DNA of 64,000 nucleotides from Hyaloscypha bicolor E. Lineage: Eukaryota; Ascomycota; Leotiomycetes; Helotiales; Hyaloscyphaceae. The DNA lies in the NCBI RefSeq assembly GCF_002865645.1, contig NW_020194618.1:434001-498000 (forward strand). The letters are read 5' to 3'. Below the pieces are notes generated by a model that was given only the letters and a program-made list of their open reading frames with translations, was not told the origin of the DNA and did no database searches. Made by a program: the position numbers and the translations under genes. Below are positions 60,240-64,000 of the stretch, piece after piece. Position 1 is the first letter of the stretch. Each line of letters opens with the position of its first letter.

Positions 60240-61230
60240 TAAAATAACTAAAAGCCTGCCTCCCGAACCCTAATAAGTTTAATAGAAATAATTTGGTCCT
60301 ATATTTCTAGTTTAAAGAACTTTTATAAGCAAAGCTAGAAATTAATAAAAAGGTAATTAGTAGAAAGAAAGAGAGAGTTTAATATAGGTTTAAATACTTA
60401 TTTGAAAAAGCGGTAAGCCGGATATATTTATAGCTAAAATATATTTAGAAAGAAAAGAAGTTTATAATTAAAGAACTATTTAAATAGATAAATCTAGCCT
60501 TCTATAACCCGCAAAATTAATAGAAGGCCCTAGAGAAATTAAATCGAATTTAGTAAAGATTAATCTTTTTAGGCGAATTCTTAAGCGATTTTAATTACTT
60601 AACTCTAGAAATAAAATAATAAAAATAATAAAATAAAAATAAAAAAGAATATCCTAAAGCCGCTATTATAACTAAGCTTATAAAAGAAATTATAGAAATA
60701 AAGGAAAAATAATTATATAAAGAATACTATTCTTAGATATAAATAATTAATAACTAGTTAGCCAAAATTAAGAATATAAGAGCCTGTTACTCAAACTAGT
60801 TAAATAAGAGGCCTAAGAGCCTTTTCTTATTTAGAGCTGCCTTATTTATTTAGCTAATAAAATAGAAATCTATTATAAGTAATATAAGATAATAATTAAG
60901 AAATATTTCTAATTAGGCCTTTTTAAATAAGATTAATTAGTAAAAGAGGGAAAGACTTTGTTTTTAATATAATTAAAATAAATATTTCATATATAATTAT
61001 TAAATAAAGCTATATTCGAGCTTCTTTTTTCGAGCTAGTAAATAAAGAAAAGAAAAAGAAAAAGAATAGCTAAAAATAAAGGTAAAAAGTATAAAAATAT
61101 TAAGGTTAATTTTAAAAAAGGTAAAGATAGCTTAAAAAAAGATAATAATACCTTAAATAAGAATAAGAATAAAAATAAAAATAAGAATAAAAAGAATTTA
61201 AATTTATTTAATTTAAGAAAAAACTAATAT
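60240..61230 (+). pseudogene. Ty3/gypsy-type gag relic
   Basis: The plus strand, with TAA/TAG read as former Gln codons, gives a gag-like protein. It includes ELFKQINLAFYNPQNQQKAL followed by EKLNRIQQ and FLGEFLSDFNYLTLE (about 60465-60630), the conserved core of fungal gypsy Gag. Upstream is a PNKFNRNNLVLYFQFKELL-like segment (about 60260-60320). The C-terminal part is Lys/Arg-rich (61030-61200). No protease or RT follows, so this is a fragment or a non-autonomous element. It differs from the gypsy gag at 31690. Confidence 0.65.
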
Positions 61231-61499
61231 AAGAGGGAAACTATAATAAGACAAAAAACCCATATAAAGTATACTAGAATATAAAACATAATTTAATAAT
61301 AAAATAATAAAATTAAAAGTATATAATATATAATATATAAAAGCTCAATTAATTAAATATAGAAAAGGGATTATTATCTAGAACTATAGAAAAGCTAGCT
61401 TTCTTATATAATTCCCGCAAATTATATATAAAAGGTTCTAGTTTTTATTATATAACTAAAATATTAAAACTATTAAAATAAAGCAATTTTAATAAAATA

Positions 61500-63975
61500 T
61501 AGCTTATTATACTATATCCGACCCTTTATTTATTTATACTTGTTCCCTAAATACTAAAAACTAATAGAAAATCCCTATTTAGAATCCAAAATAATAAAAT
61601 AGTTAGAATCTTCTTTTATTAGTATTTCTAATTTCTTCTTAATATATTAAAAATATAATCTATTATTTTTAAATAGTCTTATTTTATATTCTCGAACTTG
61701 CTTAAAAATAATCCGAACTTACTTAATTATATTTTTATACTAAATATAATATAATTCTCCTTATTATTTAGTATCTGCCTTTAATTATTAATTAATTTTA
61801 GCCTTTATAACTAGATACTAAAGTAACTTATTATAGTAAATTATATTATAAATCGTACTAATATATTCCAAATAAATAGCTCTTTCGAATTTCATATCTT
61901 TTTTAATATTCTTAAACCGGCCTTTAGTAAAAAAAGAAAGCTCTTAATAAGAAGCTTTAATAACTTTATAAAAGACTCTATTTTCGTATATTTTATTCTA
62001 AATAGTAACTAGGCTTATTAGAATTATAATAAAGGCTTTTTCGAATAATAGATTATTATTAAGCTATTCTTTAATTACTATTTTATTCGAGAATTATTAT
62101 TTAACTATAATTCCAGATTTATAAATTATCTAGCTAAAGATATTTATTTATCTAATTAAGTATTATATACTTGAATATTTTTCTTTTATTTCTTTTATTA
62201 GATATTTACTTAATTTCTTTATATTTTCCGAATTAAAATTATTATAAATAGAGAAATAATTAATATCTTTAAGGACTTTCTTATTAAAGGAAGCTGCCTT
62301 CTTATAGTCTATAAAGAAGATATAGCTAATATTTTGATTTTCCTTACTAAGAAAGAACTTATTATTTAGAGTTTTAAAAATAGCCAGATTATTAGTATTT
62401 CCTTTATATTAATAGTAATTAATATCTCCAGAAATATAGTATTAGGCTAGCTAAGAGTAAGTAATTAGATAAATGGGATATTTAGTTAATACTTTATAAA
62501 ATTCAAACTATATTAAGGGATCTGCTATTAAGAATTAAAAGACTAAAATAAAATAATTATTACTTAGATTTCTATATTTTAATATTTTTATTCTTTCAGA
62601 AATAAAATTATAATATCTCTATTTCCTTTATTAAAACCTCTTAAATACTAAGCTTCTTAGTCTATTTTAGGTAATCTTTCTTATAAATATAATTATTTAT
62701 ATCTAGATTAATAATACTAGATTCAGGAATAGGAATTATAATATTAAATTAGAATTATAGATTTGGGCGGAATTAATTAGAAATCTAATACTTATATCTA
62801 TATTTTATAATTTCTTTATTTTCCAAAAAGAAATCCCGTATTTCTTTATATATTCAAATAATAGAAATATATTTCTTATTTTTAATAACTTTATAGATCT
62901 TAGTAACTATTTTCAAGACTTCTATAAGCTTAATATTAATTATCTAGATAGAGAGAATATTAGTAAATTACTAAAGATATATTTTATAAGAAGCTTTAAA
63001 AAATCCGTTAGTAATTCTATAGTATTCTCGTTTATAAATAAGTCCTAAAATACTACTATATAATTCCTTAAAAATATAGTTATTTCAATAATTAAATATT
63101 AGCTTTTATTTAGCTAGTATCTTATAAATATACTATTAATATTATTAATTTTTTTCTTTTTAATTCTCGGCTTTTTAGATAATATCTTTGCTTTACTTTC
63201 TTTTATTTTAATTCTTAATATATTACTAATTTTATATTTAGACTAGTATCTAGATCTATACTATTTCTTAGAAGTCTTAGGTTTAGCTTACTTTCCTTTT
63301 TTATTAGATTCTTAATTAGTTATACTAGTTCTATTAGTTTTATTAATAGTATTAGTAATAGGCTTTATTAGTTTAGTACTAGTTTTACTAGCTAAATTTA
63401 ATTAAATTATTACTAAAATAATAATAGAAGCCTATTTTCCAGGCTTATTATAGAAGCCAGAAAAAGGTTTATTATTATAATATCCTTTAATAAGAATTCC
63501 GGAAGTATTAAAAGTATATTATTTAGCTTTGAGATTATTAGCTAATAATAGTTTAAAAACTAATTCTCTAGGTTCCGAAATAGCTTTAATATACTTAAAT
63601 ACCTTAGTAATATCTAATTTAGTAAATATACTAGTATTCTAATACTTCTTATCTTTAATATATTCCAAAGTAGCTTTATTAATTAACTAAATAGCTTTAT
63701 ATACTAAAGCTTTTATTTAAAAAGAAAATATAACTTCTTATAAATGTTTTTACTAAGATTATTATAGATATTATTAATATATTAGCTAAAGGCTTTACTA
63801 TATAATATAATTCTATTCTAATCCTTAGTTTCTATACTATTTACTATAATCTTAATTTCATTAAGCTTCTTTTTAGTTAATTCTAGTCTAGTTCCGTTTC
63901 TAATAAAGGTTTTCTATTTCAAGAGTTTATTATATATATTACTTAGTTTATCCAGAATATTTATATTAAATTCAA
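61500..63975 (-). pseudogene. long decayed ORF, family not recognised
   Basis: On the minus strand the frames are long and interrupted mostly by TAA/TAG. Segments in order: LVFKLLLANNLKAK and GYYNNKPFSGFYNKPGK (about 63560-63430); a Lys/Ser-rich linker (63330-63150); YKREYYRITNGFFKASYKIY (about 63035-62975); QYYISGDINYYQYKGNTNNL (about 62445-62385); FFIDYKKAASFNKKVLKDI (about 62315-62260); and a charged C-terminus with KNNRLYFQYIKKKLEIL (about 61665-61615). At least one frame change occurs. The short C-x-C-like and Lys-rich parts resemble a zinc-knuckle linker of a Gag-like protein, but I found no RT, transposase or recombinase motif. The ORF may extend beyond the window. Confidence 0.45.
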
Positions 63976-64000
63976 TAATTATAGCTATCTTTTCTTATAT

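Overview
This window looks like a RIP-inactivated repeat block from a filamentous ascomycete (Pezizomycotina). The evidence is extreme AT-richness with very few CA/TG dinucleotides, transposon reading frames interrupted almost only by TAA and TAG where glutamine codons are expected, nested LTR retrotransposons, and one intact gene of the fungus-specific HET family. RIP (repeat-induced point mutation, C to T at CpA) is inferred from these patterns and was not measured. I saw no rRNA, tRNA or CRISPR array.

Layout. (1) 1-14646: a Ty1/copia copy (A, 3' part only, LTR 3819-4129) sits inside an older copia copy (A'). A' is split again by an insertion of about 7 kb (about 5796-12890) carrying a Helitron rolling-circle transposon on the minus strand. 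(2) 15527-21785: copia copy C, minus strand, inserted in an older LTR. (3) 22262-28535: copia copy D, plus strand. (4) 28541-34385: very AT-rich DNA with a solo LTR, short tandem repeats and a Ty3/gypsy gag-protease-RT relic that stops abruptly at 34385. (5) about 34386-38230: an island of normal base composition with an intact HET-domain gene (36066-37511), the C-terminal tail of a second HET-type gene (34767-34961) and a small coding relic near 37910. An array of inverted modules (38230-38420) marks its right edge. (6) 39090-52187: copia copy G (minus strand), split by full-length copia copy E (39833-46397, plus strand). (7) 53463-59899: full-length copia copy F. (8) 60240-63975: a gypsy-type gag relic (plus) and a long unrecognised decayed ORF (minus).

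Full-length copia copies C, D, E and F have matching 5-bp target duplications (TTTAT, GAAAT, TTTAT, GTTAA). Their LTRs begin TATTAG or TATTGG and end CTAATA, CCAATA or CCGATA, which fits RIP-altered TG...CA ends. All sampled copies carry the same RIP-type loss in the reverse-transcriptase catalytic motif (TDD to TNN). The only gene likely to make protein is the HET gene, which would act in non-self recognition and cell death between incompatible strains. Element boundaries inside the very AT-rich stretches are approximate.
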